64,000 nt of DNA from Cellulosilyticum lentocellum DSM 5427 (GCF_000178835.2 NC_015275.1:1013001-1077000), one strand, 5' to 3'; counted from the first letter of the stretch, positions 25,695-35,036 are shown. Notes: generated by a model not told the origin, from the sequence alone. Translations and numbers: made by a program.

Positions 25695-26493
25695 TGTAAA
25701 GTTAACGGATGATGAAGGAAACCCATATTATTACTATATGAAAAATGAGCCTATAGAAACACCGTTTAATATTCATAATGTTCAAGAGGGCAAAACGTAT
25801 CATATAAGACGCAAAGACGGTGGAATTAATGAGTATGCAGTCCTTAAAGAGAATTATGATAGAACAGCATTAAGTACAGGGATTCCACAAGCATATAGGT
25901 ATGCAAGGACAAAGGAATTTGATTATGAAAGATATACTAATTTATTAGTTGCAAAAGAAGCAAGACAAAAAAGCATTAACTTTATTCAGCACTTTAATAA
26001 GTTTAAAGACAAGGGAGTTGGTCTCTACATACATAGCCCTAGTACTGGCTCAGGAAAGACCTTGCTTGCATGTATTATAGCAAATGGATTAATAAGACAG
26101 TATAAAGAGCAGCCCCGCTTTATAGATGCTTCTAGCCTATTTTGCGAGTCGAGAAAGGCAAACCGATATTCAAACAATGAAGATATTAGAAGTGAGGACA
26201 GGCTAAGGAGTATTGAGAATGCAAATATATTGATTATAGATGACTTAGGAGCCGACAAGGCAACAGATTATACAAGTTCAATTTTATATGGACTTATAAA
26301 TAAAAGAACTTGCCTTAGAAAAATAACCATAATAACAAGTAGAAAGACTTTAGATGAATTAAAGTACAATACTTCAACTGTTAATCAAATCAGGAACTCT
26401 ACAAGAGTTATAGAGCTACCCAATGAGAATGTCGGGGCTAAAGTGGCAGATGAAGCAAATAAGGATTTAGATAATCTATTAAACCAAGTGTAG
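25618..26493 (+). CDS. DnaC/IstB-like helicase loader ATPase
   Basis: This AAA+ ATPase loads the host replicative helicase on phage DNA. The 291-residue product has Walker A STGSGKT near residue 145 and Walker B ILIIDDLGA near 205, with a sensor-1-like TIITSRKTLDEL. The ATG at 25618 has AAAGAGGTGA four bases upstream and overlaps the end of the initiator gene by 77 bases in another frame. That is a long but plausible overlap; a later start would remove the N-terminal region without affecting the ATPase core. Confidence 0.88.
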   Translation: MVESQNQQLTQASSIVMNMSTTCHTDVKLTDDEGNPYYYYMKNEPIETPFNIHNVQEGKTYHIRRKDGGINEYAVLKENYDRTALSTGIPQAYRYARTKEFDYERYTNLLVAKEARQKSINFIQHFNKFKDKGVGLYIHSPSTGSGKTLLACIIANGLIRQYKEQPRFIDASSLFCESRKANRYSNNEDIRSEDRLRSIENANILIIDDLGADKATDYTSSILYGLINKRTCLRKITIITSRKTLDELKYNTSTVNQIRNSTRVIELPNENVGAKVADEANKDLDNLLNQV

Positions 26494-26508
26494 AAAGAAG
26501 ATGATGAA

Positions 26509-27324
26509 ATGATAAGAAGAGATACAGATAAACATCTGCTTTATGTGAAGATGTATGAATCAGCAAAAGAGAGCAATGATAAAGACCACTTCTTGAAGGG
26601 GGTTTTTAATGGAGTGAGGGCAGTTGATACATTGTTATATGAAAATACATATACCAAGGAGCAACTTGAAACAGGATGTAAATTATCTGATGAAGTCCAG
26701 GAGCTTCTCAAACAAGCTACGCCAAGACAGATTATGCAGCTATTCCCAATACATAAAGAGTATGATGGAGAAAAGTGGTCACAGAAAGATTATTTTTCTA
26801 CTATGAAGTATTTAAAAGGGTTAGAGTTAGATAAGTCTATAGGGGATAATTTAGAGGAATTCTTATGGCATTACTATCATTGGGATATAATGCAGTTTTA
26901 TATCATATATGACACTTATCATAGGGAAAGAGAATACCAAGAATACCAAAATAAAGCAGAGAGGTTTCATAAAGAAATTAAAGCAAAGGCCAAGGAAATA
27001 AATCATATAGGTGAACTTGTGATGAATGGATTAGAAATTATTAAAGATAGTGATAGAAGGATAGCAGCCATTAAAGAAAAGATACAAAGTAAATCTAGTA
27101 TAGTGAATTTCATAGAAAGAATTAAGTTAAAGAAAATGGAACACCGAAGATATGTAGATTGGGTATATTGTAAATTTTTAAGTGATTATAAAGAGGATCT
27201 TTTGGTTGAATATGCAAGTATTGAAGGATGGGACGAGTATATCGAAGAACTTGCCAAGGCAGATAGAGGTAAAGCTAATGAAGCTATTGGTGTAAGAAAT
27301 AGATTACTAAACAAATGCTATTAG
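26509..27324 (+). CDS. hypothetical prophage protein (271 aa)
   Basis: This long helical, charged protein has a coiled-coil-like segment around residues 145-215 (YQNKAERFHKEIKAKAKEI and following). No signal peptide, membrane segment or catalytic motif is recognised. It belongs to the replication-module operon: it starts 15 bases after the helicase-loader stop with a GAAAGAAGATG ribosome site, and the next gene follows 17 bases later. Function unknown. Confidence 0.7.
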   Translation: MIRRDTDKHLLYVKMYESAKESNDKDHFLKGVFNGVRAVDTLLYENTYTKEQLETGCKLSDEVQELLKQATPRQIMQLFPIHKEYDGEKWSQKDYFSTMKYLKGLELDKSIGDNLEEFLWHYYHWDIMQFYIIYDTYHREREYQEYQNKAERFHKEIKAKAKEINHIGELVMNGLEIIKDSDRRIAAIKEKIQSKSSIVNFIERIKLKKMEHRRYVDWVYCKFLSDYKEDLLVEYASIEGWDEYIEELAKADRGKANEAIGVRNRLLNKCY

Positions 27325-27341
27325 GATAGGAGCTGATACAT

Positions 27342-27743
27342 ATGAAACTATTAAATATTAAGTCAATAGAAAAGGCATTAACACCATGGGAATACCTAAG
27401 AGACCTTAAACATTTAAGAAAGCTAGCTGAATGTGATGAGTGTACTGAAGCCATATATGCTTTTAATTATGGACGTATAATTGGTATACAGCAAGAAAGG
27501 GCGCGCCGTAGAGGAGAAAAATACGAGAAAGCATTTTTAGTTGGTGATTTATTTCTTGATTTATATGAAGTGGTCAGTAAAGGTAGTGAGAATATTCCAA
27601 CAGAAGATTTAGATGATTATTTTGAGTATCTCAATGACTATGTAAATGCTGAAATGAGAGAATCAGTCCAAGATAAGGTAAGAGGGCTATTAAAAGGCAT
27701 TAAGGAATTGGAGTTCTTAAAAAGAAAAGAAGCCAATAGGTAA
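27342..27743 (+). CDS. hypothetical prophage protein (133 aa)
   Basis: A small helical protein; residues 45-70 (AFNYGRIIGIQQERARRRGE) look like a basic helix that could touch nucleic acid. Strong ribosome site GATAGGAGCTGA before the ATG. It is last in the replication-module gene string. No family recognised. Confidence 0.7.
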   Translation: MKLLNIKSIEKALTPWEYLRDLKHLRKLAECDECTEAIYAFNYGRIIGIQQERARRRGEKYEKAFLVGDLFLDLYEVVSKGSENIPTEDLDDYFEYLNDYVNAEMRESVQDKVRGLLKGIKELEFLKRKEANR

Positions 27744-27841
27744 ACGGAAAATCCGTTCACTAAAGGCTTACATGATAACTTAAATTCGCACCTTAATTTT
27801 ATCGTGTGAGCCTGAATAAATCAATAGGAGCGTGATAAATT

Positions 27842-27982
27842 ATGATTAAGATTAGAATTTCATATACAGATACAGAAGATATGCCAAGGGTACTGGAAGC
27901 ATTAAAAGGGTTCAAAATCGTGCATATAAGTAAGCCTTATGATAAGAAAAATCGCAAGAATATGTACTTAGAACTTGAATAA
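27842..27982 (+). CDS. small phage protein, DUF3970-like (46 aa)
   Basis: The ATG at 27842 follows AGGAG at 27826-27830. The product is a short beta-alpha-beta protein beginning MIKIRISYTDTEDMPRVLEA and ending YLELE, which resembles the DUF3970 phage proteins. It is too short to have been picked by length alone, but the ribosome site and family resemblance support it. It sits between the replication genes and the candidate small RNA. Confidence 0.7.
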   Translation: MIKIRISYTDTEDMPRVLEALKGFKIVHISKPYDKKNRKNMYLELE

Positions 27983-28085
27983 ATAGCACTAAAACAGGGG
28001 TTTTCTGATATGAAAGCCCCTAAAATTATGCTTGAAAGTGATATATAGAAATAGCATTGAAGCTTTGATAATCATAGGAAATAGC

Positions 28086-28114
28086 TTGTATACCTCCTAT
28101 GGATATGATATAAT
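28086..28114 (+). promoter_or_regulatory. strong promoter before the prophage small RNA
   Basis: TTGTAT (28086-28091), 17 bases, and a perfect TATAAT (28109-28114). No ribosome site or start codon follows; a structured, terminated stretch does. Confidence 0.75.
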
Positions 28115-28120
28115 ATAACT

Positions 28121-28242
28121 AAGTAAATATGGTGTAAGTACCCTCTACTAACCTTTCATAGTAGGGAAACTGTTAAAAAACGGTGTGGGAATAATTTGTG
28201 GCGAACTGTCAGCGTCATAAGTTATACTTGCACCGTTTTTAT
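28121..28242 (+). ncRNA. candidate prophage small RNA (about 120 nt)
   Basis: After a consensus promoter, a hairpin (CCCTCTACTA with TAGTAGGG, 28141-28166) is followed by a second domain. That domain is closed by a perfect 10-bp stem, AAAAACGGTG 28176-28185 with CACCGTTTTT 28231-28240, and ends in T-rich sequence. There is no ORF with a ribosome site inside. I do not recognise an Rfam-type family. It could regulate prophage or host genes, or act in packaging or interference. Boundaries are estimated. Confidence 0.6.
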
Positions 28243-28302
28243 TTATCTTCTTTTTTCATATCATTTATCCTTTAGGTTGTGGCATGATTTACCCTACCTT
28301 TG

Positions 28303-28399
28303 ACACCTAGGTAAGTGTATAAACTACCCAAACTCACTCTCCCGAAGGAGTTTTAGGGAATGACACCCAACACACCTAGGTACGTGTAGAAACTGCCCA
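28303..28399 (+). repeat. imperfect 28-bp direct repeat before the scaffold gene
   Basis: ACACCTAGGTA opens both copies (28303-28330 and 28372-28399). The copies agree at 25 of 28 positions and lie 69 bases apart, a multiple of three. In one frame they read HLGKCINYP and HLGTCRNCP, but a stop precedes the first copy. This may be the remnant of a lost gene end or a cis-acting site. Confidence 0.75.
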
Positions 28400-28438
28400 T
28401 ATTAGTCTAACCAAGACGTTAAACAGGAGGTATATATT

Positions 28439-28894
28439 ATGAAAAAGCAATTTTTACCACTTAATCTACAATTCTTTGCAGATGATCCAGCAGGTGACCC
28501 AACACCAAAAAGCGGGGATAAAACCTTTAGTCAAGATGATGTCAATAGGATAGTTGGCGAAAGATTATCAAGGGAAAAAGCTAAGTATGATGACGAGTAT
28601 AAGGCAAAATATGAGACTAAAGAAGTTGAACTAAAAACTAGAGAAACCGAGCTTAATAAAAGAGAACTTAGATATAAGGCAGCTGACTTGTTATCTGAGA
28701 AGAACTTACCTAATGAGTTATTAGAAGTTTTAAATTATTCATCAGAAGAAGAGATGTGTAAGAATATAGAGGTATTACAGAAGGCATTCAGTAATACTAC
28801 AAGCGAGAAAAAGGTACCAACCATCACTATACCAAGTAATACAAATCCAAAACCAGAAAAAAGTGATGCCTTTTTAAAAGGCCTAAAACATTAA
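28439..28894 (+). CDS. phage scaffolding protein (DUF4355-like)
   Basis: The 151-residue protein starts with the phrase MKKQFLPLNLQFFA typical of this scaffold family. It continues with an acidic proline-rich segment, then a long charged coiled coil (residues 40-90), and ends with a basic SDAFLKGLKH tail. Scaffold proteins direct capsid assembly and are encoded immediately before the major capsid gene, as here (16-base gap). Strong AGGAGG ribosome site. Portal and terminase genes that normally precede it are absent. Confidence 0.85.
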   Translation: MKKQFLPLNLQFFADDPAGDPTPKSGDKTFSQDDVNRIVGERLSREKAKYDDEYKAKYETKEVELKTRETELNKRELRYKAADLLSEKNLPNELLEVLNYSSEEEMCKNIEVLQKAFSNTTSEKKVPTITIPSNTNPKPEKSDAFLKGLKH

Positions 28895-28910
28895 TAAAGG
28901 AGTGAAGTGA

Positions 28911-29747
28911 ATGTCAGTAGATTATGCAACAAAATATGCAAAAGAAGTTGATGAAAGATTTAAGGCTATGAGTAGATCTAGCGAATGTGTTAATGATGAT
29001 TATGACTTTACAGGAAGTAAAACGGTAAAGGTTTATACTGTTAATACAGCATCTATGAATGACTATAATAGGGCAAAAGTAGACGGAACCAGTAGATATG
29101 GAAATGTAGAAAATTTATCTGCTACTACACAAGAACTAACAATGTCAAAAGACCGTTCTTTTACATTTGCGATTGATAAGGCGGATTTAGACGAGACCCA
29201 ATTAGCCTTAGAGGCAGGTAAAGCCTTAGATCGTCAGCTGAGAGAAGTAGTAAAACCAGAAGTGGATTTATATAGATTTACTAAGATGTGTGCAAATGCA
29301 GGAACTGTAGCCACGGCTGAAGAGATAACAGCCGCTAATGTATATACATTAATAACAACGGGAACTGAGGTTTTAGATGATAAGGAAGTTCCGGAGGATA
29401 ATAGATTTATTATCGTCACACCTGAAACATACAAGTTCATGAAGCTAAACGATGATTTAGTACTAGATACCAATGTAGGGCAAGAGATGAGATTAAAAGG
29501 AGTAGTTGCCTATGTTGATGGTATGAAAGTTATTAAGGTACCATCTAATAGATTACCTTTAAACTCAGGATTTTTAATAGGTCATACTATAGCAACAACA
29601 GCACCTATTAAGTTAGCAGAGTATAAAATTCACGAAAACCCACCAGGTATAAGTGGATATTTAGTAGAGGGCCGTATTTATTATGATGCTTTTGTATTAG
29701 ATAATAAAAAGAACGCTTTGTACTTACAGCCAATAGCTGCCCAATAG
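28911..29747 (+). CDS. major capsid protein (HK97-fold type)
   Basis: The 278-residue product has the arrangement of coat proteins of clostridial siphophages: N-terminal arm (DYATKYAKEVDERF), central strand-rich domain and C-terminal VEGRIYYDAFVLDNKKNALY. It would form the head shell with the upstream scaffold. AAAGGAGTGA precedes the ATG. Head-completion, connector and tail-tube genes that normally follow are missing; the tape-measure gene comes next after only 51 bases. No frameshift is seen, so the gene appears intact. Confidence 0.85.
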   Translation: MSVDYATKYAKEVDERFKAMSRSSECVNDDYDFTGSKTVKVYTVNTASMNDYNRAKVDGTSRYGNVENLSATTQELTMSKDRSFTFAIDKADLDETQLALEAGKALDRQLREVVKPEVDLYRFTKMCANAGTVATAEEITAANVYTLITTGTEVLDDKEVPEDNRFIIVTPETYKFMKLNDDLVLDTNVGQEMRLKGVVAYVDGMKVIKVPSNRLPLNSGFLIGHTIATTAPIKLAEYKIHENPPGISGYLVEGRIYYDAFVLDNKKNALYLQPIAAQ

Positions 29748-29798
29748 ATAAAAATTAGGTACGCAGAGCCAGTACCACTAAAAAGGGGGTGAGGACAT

Positions 29799-32700
29799 TT
29801 GGCAGATGGTTCTATTATTATTGATACCCAGTTAAACAATAAAGGTTTTAAAGATGGACTTAACGGATTAAAAGGGTTAGCAGATAAAGGGCTAGGGGGA
29901 CTTAAAGACCTAGCCGGTGGTGTAGCAAAAGCATTAGCGGCAGTAGGAGCAGCCTTAGCCACTGCGGCTGGCTTTGCAATCAAGGCAGGTATAGAGTTCG
30001 AGAGTGCTTTCGCTGGTGTTAAAAAGACTGTAAATGGAACAGAAGAACAGCTTGCAAGTCTAGAAGGTGCTATTCGGAACATGGCTAAAGAAATGCCCCA
30101 AAGTGCTGCTGAAATAGCAGGAGTAGCAGAAGCAGCTGGACAATTAGGTATAAGCATAGATAAGATAGATAGCTTTACTAAGACAATGGTTCAATTAGGT
30201 GATGCTACAAACTTATCTAGTGAAGAAGCAGCTACTAGTCTAGCAAGACTAGCTAATATTACAGGAATGAGCCAGGACGATTTTGATAAGCTAGGAAGTA
30301 CAATTGTAGCACTAGGTAATAATTTAGCTACTACAGAGTCAGAAATTACTGCTATGAGCTTAAGACTTGCAGGAGCAGGTAAACAAGTGGGTATGAGTGA
30401 GGCACAAATCTTATCTCTAGCCGGAGGTTTATCTTCTGTAGGTATAGAGGCGGAAGCTGGTGGTAGCGCATTTAGTAAAGTAATGTCTGATATGGCATTA
30501 GCGGTAGAGACAGGTAACAGCTCTTTAGGTCAATTTGCAGCAGTAGCAGGCATGAGCAGTGAGCAGTTTAAAAAGGCATTTAAAGATGATGCTGCTGGTG
30601 CAATAATGAGCTTTATCCAAGGCTTAGGCACTGCTGAGGATAGGGGAATAAGTGCTATTAAAGTGCTTGATGACATGGGTATCACAGAGATAAGGCTTAA
30701 GGATGCTTTGCTAAGAGCTAGTAGCGCAAGTGATGTGTTTGCTAAGTCTATGGATATCGGTAACACAGCATGGAAAGAAAATACTGCTTTAGCTAAAGAG
30801 GCTAGCGCTCGTTACGCCACTATGGAAAGCCAGATAGGCATATTAAAGAATAAGCTTACAGACCTAGGTATTACTTTTTATAAAGATGTACGTAACCCCA
30901 TGGTTGAGGTTGTAAAGACCGCTAATGATATGCTAGATAAATTAGCTAGTGCATTCGAGAAAAACGGTCTAGAAGGTTTAGTTGTAGCTTTAGGTGATGT
31001 ATTTAGTGAGATAGTTGTAAAAGTGGCAGAGGCAGCGCCTAAAATGATTGAAGCAGCCTCTGATTTGATACAGTCATTTATACAGGGACTGAGTGATAAT
31101 TTAGAGACCATATCAGGAGCTGCTATAGAAATGGGGATGTCACTCGTAAGAGGCATAGGTGAAATCACTCCAAAGCTATTAACCTTAGGTGTAGACATTA
31201 TAAAAGCGTTGGGTAAAGGCATACAAGAGAACATAGCCGAAATAGTTGGCATAGCAAAAAATATTATAATGTCTTTGGTAGACTCTTTTGTACAAATTAT
31301 GCCTACACTATTGCAAACAGGTCTAGCTATCATCTTGGAACTAGGTAAAGGTATTGCTGAAGCATTGCCTAAGTTAATACCTACAGCAGTAGAGACTATA
31401 TTAAATTTTATTGACTATATCTTAGAAGAAGATAATATCGAAAAACTGCTTAAGTGCGCAGAAGACATTATAATAGGCCTAGCTGATGGGATTGTTAAGG
31501 CATTGCCTAAGTTAGCAGATAAGGCACCGGAGATTATAGGTAAATTAGTAAATGCGCTTATTTCAGCAGCTATTGCACTTGTACAATGTGCAGATGAAGT
31601 TATGAATAAATTTAAAGATGGGATAATGGCGATAGATTGGGCTGGAGTAGGCAAAGATATTATAGATGAAATAGGCGAAGGGATACTTGGGGCAGGACAA
31701 GATTTGCCGGGAATATTGGCGAAGGGTATAAGGCTAAACTTGAAGCAGTTTGGGCTTATAGGCTTGCTCGCCGATAAAGGATTAGATGCATTAGGGATTG
31801 GAAAAGATACAATCGACTCTACATTGCATAAATCTTCTAGTGGTAGGTACCATGGTGGTAGTGGAACGAGTTTTGATGATCCTAAATACAAAACATTGGA
31901 TGATGGTGTTGATAATGGCATGAAAATGCCTGGTGATATTATTGATTTAACTGAGTATGATAAGAACGCTCAAGGCTACCTAAAGCATATTCAGGACATC
32001 ATGGATAAGGGTGCCAAAGAATATCAGAAAAAGGTTGAAGAAAAGGCAAAAGAGAACCAAGAAGCAACAGATCAAGCTGCTAATGATGCAGCATTGAAGT
32101 TAACAGATGCCTCAGAGGAATACGCAAGGTTGGAACAAGACCTAGAAGTTAAACGTTCAGAGGAGTACCTAGCCCTAAAAGAAAAGCTATCTGCAGAAGA
32201 ATTAAAGCAACTTGAAAAGGAACTAGCAGAAAAAGAAACTATAGGAGTTGCCGGAGTACAAAAAGCCTATAACAAGTATATTGCCATCGAAAAATCAAAG
32301 GTAGTCGAAAAGGAAAAAGCTATTACTGATTTAGAGGCTAAATTAGATAAGCAGAATAAAGCTATGTCTATAGCAAGTGAGTCCAAAGATTTAGAAGGCG
32401 CATACAAGGTATTAGCTAAGCTAGAATTAGATCTCATGGAGGACTTAGATGAAGAAACTAAGGCCCAAAAACTTAAGGATATTGAGGCGAAGGCTAAAAG
32501 TGTAACAGAAAAAGAGTTGAACGCTTTAGCTGAGTCTAATCAATCTAAACTAGAACTTACTAAACAAGGTTTAGAGGATGAAAAGGCGTTGCAGGAGCAA
32601 TACATCAAGAACTATGAAAGTACTTATTCTGGGATGATTTCAGCATATGAGAGCGCATACCAAACTATCATGAGTAAGCAGACGTCTCTCGAAGAAAAGT

Positions 32701-33425
32701 TTAAAGCTTTTGGAGACTTGTTTGACAAGTTTACGGAAGATGACATAGAGTACATGAAGCTCGGAGATCTTCAAAACGATATAAATCAGCTTACCTTATT
32801 TGGTAAAAGTATAGAAGCTCTTAAGCAAAAAGGTGTGAGCCAAACATTTTTAGATGAGTTGATTTCCAAGAATAGCATGGAGGATGCTATAGACTTTACA
32901 GAGCTGTTATTGAATCAACCAGAAGAAAACCTTACTAGCTATTTAGCATTATGGGAAGAAAAACAAAGGTTAGCTGGAGAGTTGGCCGGAAACTTCTATA
33001 AAGATGAGTTTGACAACCTTAAAACCGAATTTACAGACAAGGTAAGAAATGATCTAAGTATATTACCTGAGGAAGCTAATCAAATAGGTCAAGATACTAC
33101 TACTGCCTTAGCCGAAGGATTATTAAATGGTGTTGGAACTGTGAGAAATGCGGTAGGTGAGTTAGTAGCACAGATGCAAGCAGCAGTTGCAGGGGAAACA
33201 GCCTCTATCGGTGCTAATCTTTCCACATCTAGCACGGTTACACAAAATGTAAATACTAAAGATAATAGCGTAATTAGTGCTTTAGGTGCTATCTATGGGG
33301 CGTTAACTGAAGAAGCAGGAGCTCCTATTATTGTTAATATGAATGCAGATAAAGTAGGAGAAGGTTCTGTAGATGGTATGTTAAGGGAACTTAGGAGAAG
33401 AGGGGTGACTTTTGATGTTGATTGA
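29799..33425 (+). CDS. phage tail tape-measure protein
   Basis: This 1208-residue protein sets tail length. The TTG start follows AGGGGGTGAGG closely. The N-terminal third carries the TP901-type tape-measure domain (FESAFAGVKKTVNGTEEQLA and ATSLARLANITGMS). The middle is a series of hydrophobic helical repeats (residues about 350-640), then long coiled coils (720-960) and a glycine/alanine-rich C-terminus. It is full length and unbroken although other tail genes are missing. It follows the capsid gene directly, which is not a normal phage order and marks a deletion or a satellite-type arrangement. Confidence 0.9.
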   Translation: MADGSIIIDTQLNNKGFKDGLNGLKGLADKGLGGLKDLAGGVAKALAAVGAALATAAGFAIKAGIEFESAFAGVKKTVNGTEEQLASLEGAIRNMAKEMPQSAAEIAGVAEAAGQLGISIDKIDSFTKTMVQLGDATNLSSEEAATSLARLANITGMSQDDFDKLGSTIVALGNNLATTESEITAMSLRLAGAGKQVGMSEAQILSLAGGLSSVGIEAEAGGSAFSKVMSDMALAVETGNSSLGQFAAVAGMSSEQFKKAFKDDAAGAIMSFIQGLGTAEDRGISAIKVLDDMGITEIRLKDALLRASSASDVFAKSMDIGNTAWKENTALAKEASARYATMESQIGILKNKLTDLGITFYKDVRNPMVEVVKTANDMLDKLASAFEKNGLEGLVVALGDVFSEIVVKVAEAAPKMIEAASDLIQSFIQGLSDNLETISGAAIEMGMSLVRGIGEITPKLLTLGVDIIKALGKGIQENIAEIVGIAKNIIMSLVDSFVQIMPTLLQTGLAIILELGKGIAEALPKLIPTAVETILNFIDYILEEDNIEKLLKCAEDIIIGLADGIVKALPKLADKAPEIIGKLVNALISAAIALVQCADEVMNKFKDGIMAIDWAGVGKDIIDEIGEGILGAGQDLPGILAKGIRLNLKQFGLIGLLADKGLDALGIGKDTIDSTLHKSSSGRYHGGSGTSFDDPKYKTLDDGVDNGMKMPGDIIDLTEYDKNAQGYLKHIQDIMDKGAKEYQKKVEEKAKENQEATDQAANDAALKLTDASEEYARLEQDLEVKRSEEYLALKEKLSAEELKQLEKELAEKETIGVAGVQKAYNKYIAIEKSKVVEKEKAITDLEAKLDKQNKAMSIASESKDLEGAYKVLAKLELDLMEDLDEETKAQKLKDIEAKAKSVTEKELNALAESNQSKLELTKQGLEDEKALQEQYIKNYESTYSGMISAYESAYQTIMSKQTSLEEKFKAFGDLFDKFTEDDIEYMKLGDLQNDINQLTLFGKSIEALKQKGVSQTFLDELISKNSMEDAIDFTELLLNQPEENLTSYLALWEEKQRLAGELAGNFYKDEFDNLKTEFTDKVRNDLSILPEEANQIGQDTTTALAEGLLNGVGTVRNAVGELVAQMQAAVAGETASIGANLSTSSTVTQNVNTKDNSVISALGAIYGALTEEAGAPIIVNMNADKVGEGSVDGMLRELRRRGVTFDVD

Positions 33426-33705
33426 AGCAGTCGTTAAAATTAAAGATATAGTGCAAAAAACAGAGAAAGGACATACTCTTTTATTCTCTATTATTACTCC
33501 AAAAGGAATTGAATTACAGTGCACTTCTTTAAATGAACAAGTAGCTAGTAGTAAGCTTATTAGAAAAGGTAAGCGCGTAGTTATTAAAGGTTATCTCAGT
33601 AAAAATCTTTTTGTATCAGTTAAGAGCATAAGAAAGCCTAAACCTTTTGTCGTAGGATTTACTCAAGGATTTATAGAAGGATTAAGGAAGCAAGGGTCAC
33701 TTTAA
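33415..33705 (+). CDS. hypothetical prophage protein (96 aa), OB-fold-like
   Basis: The ATG at 33415 overlaps the tape-measure stop by 11 bases and lies seven bases after GAGGGGTGA, so it is preferred to the in-frame TTG at 33412. The beta-rich sequence (HTLLFSIITPKGIELQCTS, KRVVIKGYLSKNLFVSVKSI) looks like a small OB-type barrel, so single-stranded nucleic-acid binding is possible. Translationally coupled to the tape-measure gene. Unknown function. Confidence 0.65.
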   Translation: MLIEAVVKIKDIVQKTEKGHTLLFSIITPKGIELQCTSLNEQVASSKLIRKGKRVVIKGYLSKNLFVSVKSIRKPKPFVVGFTQGFIEGLRKQGSL

Positions 33706-33739
33706 TTAGTGGCCTTTATTTGTAAGGAGAGTGACAGGT

Positions 33740-33964
33740 ATGACCTACATAGATAAACTAATAAGTAAGGCCAAGAATGTAAATAGAGCAGATCGCGAAG
33801 AGGGGGCACTTCTCAAAAATCTAGATGACTATTTAGATGCTAATGTTCCTCTTGTAGATATTGCTTATATAAATGAAAATAAGGAGTCCATAAAATGTGA
33901 TTATCCTACTAATATACTGGAAGGGTGGGAAGCAAATGGAGAAGAAAAAGAAAATAAAACTTAA
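33740..33964 (+). CDS. hypothetical prophage protein (74 aa)
   Basis: The ATG at 33740 follows AAGGAGAGTGA. The short acidic, helical product (MTYIDKLISKAKNVNRADRE at the start) has no recognised domain. It overlaps the next gene by 29 bases in another frame, typical of compact phage operons. Confidence 0.6.
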   Translation: MTYIDKLISKAKNVNRADREEGALLKNLDDYLDANVPLVDIAYINENKESIKCDYPTNILEGWEANGEEKENKT

Positions 33965-34157
33965 ATTAGATTCTCCTACAAACATTAGAAAGAGCCTTAG
34001 CAAAATAGGGAATATGGTAGCTAATGGAGAGATAGCCACAGGGCAAGCCAATACTATTATTCTAGCGTGTAATGCTATTCTAGGTTGTATTAGAACGGAT
34101 GAACAGGACAAGAAGATTAGAGAGCTTCAAGAGCTACTAGAAGAAATACAAAAATAA
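33936..34157 (+). CDS. hypothetical prophage protein (73 aa)
   Basis: The ATG at 33936 lies five bases after AGGGTGGGA. The product starts with a lysine-rich stretch and continues DSPTNIRKSLSKIGNMVANG, then a helical hairpin ending in a coiled coil (IRELQELLEEIQK). It resembles small basic phage DNA-associated proteins in composition only. A short hairpin (34163-34188) follows it. Confidence 0.6.
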   Translation: MEKKKKIKLKLDSPTNIRKSLSKIGNMVANGEIATGQANTIILACNAILGCIRTDEQDKKIRELQELLEEIQK

Positions 34158-34211
34158 TAATGGGGCGGTCAATTTAGACCGTCTTTTAATATAAAGTAGG
34201 TGGTGAATATC

Positions 34212-35036
34212 ATGACCAATGAAGAGTTGGTTAAGTTATATCAATGTGGAGATAGTAAAGCCTTAGAAAGGCTATTAGAAGCTAATAAGGGGTTAATATA
34301 CAAAGTGTCTATGAAGTTTTATACAGAACGTGACAATGCAATAGATCAGGATGATTTAGTCCAGGAGGGGCGAATAGGTTTAATAGTAGCAGCTGAAAAG
34401 TATGATATTAATGGAGACGTTCCATTTGCTTCATATGCGTATTACTGGATATATCAGAAGATGCATAGGTTTATGTATCCAAAAAGAAACATGATCAAAA
34501 GTAGCCTTAAATTTGTTAGCCTTAATACACCTATTGGAGAAGATGGAGAGATGGAATTAGGAGATACATTAGGAGAAGAGCAGGAAGAGTTTTGCAGTGT
34601 AGAAGATAGTATTTATCATCAAGAACTAGCAGAAGAATTAAGACAGGCTATGAATGATAATTTAACATTACAGCAAAGGCAAGTTTTACTTTTTAGATTT
34701 GGTTTTGAGTGTAACGTACATACACTAGAAGAGACAGGTAAAGAAATAGGGGTAACTCGTGAGAGAGTAAGGCAAATAGAAGTAAATAGCCTTAGAAAGT
34801 TAAGGTCATGTAGATGGGCTAGGATGAGGTATTTAGAATTTAGGCAAGAGCATGGTCGAAATGCTACTAGCTCCAGTATTCACGGGGAAAATGCTAGGCA
34901 TAAAGAAGAACAGGAAAAAGACTATAATTGGGGTACTAGATTAGTTGAACAATATGGGGGGATTGATGGGTATATTAAGCATATGCGAGAAGAGCAAGAG
35001 AAGATATTAAAGAAGATGCAGTTAAAACTAGGGTAG
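34212..35036 (+). CDS. prophage sigma-70-type RNA polymerase sigma factor
   Basis: The 274-residue product has region 2 (LVQEGRIGLIVAAEKYD, FASYAYYWIYQKMHRF) and region 4 (LTLQQRQVLLFRFGF, EIGVTRERVRQIEVNSLRKL), with a short linker instead of a full region 3. It would direct host polymerase to specific promoters, plausibly late phage or satellite genes. The ATG at 34212 has AGGTGGTGA just upstream; the GTG at 34200 is rejected. A charged C-terminal tail (about 60 residues) is unusual. It is the last element gene before the IS630 insertion. Confidence 0.88.
   Translation: MTNEELVKLYQCGDSKALERLLEANKGLIYKVSMKFYTERDNAIDQDDLVQEGRIGLIVAAEKYDINGDVPFASYAYYWIYQKMHRFMYPKRNMIKSSLKFVSLNTPIGEDGEMELGDTLGEEQEEFCSVEDSIYHQELAEELRQAMNDNLTLQQRQVLLFRFGFECNVHTLEETGKEIGVTRERVRQIEVNSLRKLRSCRWARMRYLEFRQEHGRNATSSSIHGENARHKEEQEKDYNWGTRLVEQYGGIDGYIKHMREEQEKILKKMQLKLG

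Noticed and set aside
29681-31921. Several serine/leucine/proline-rich minus-strand ORFs in the tape-measure gene
   Set aside because: Composition is the complement of Ala/Glu/Lys-rich coding sequence; no starts with ribosome sites.
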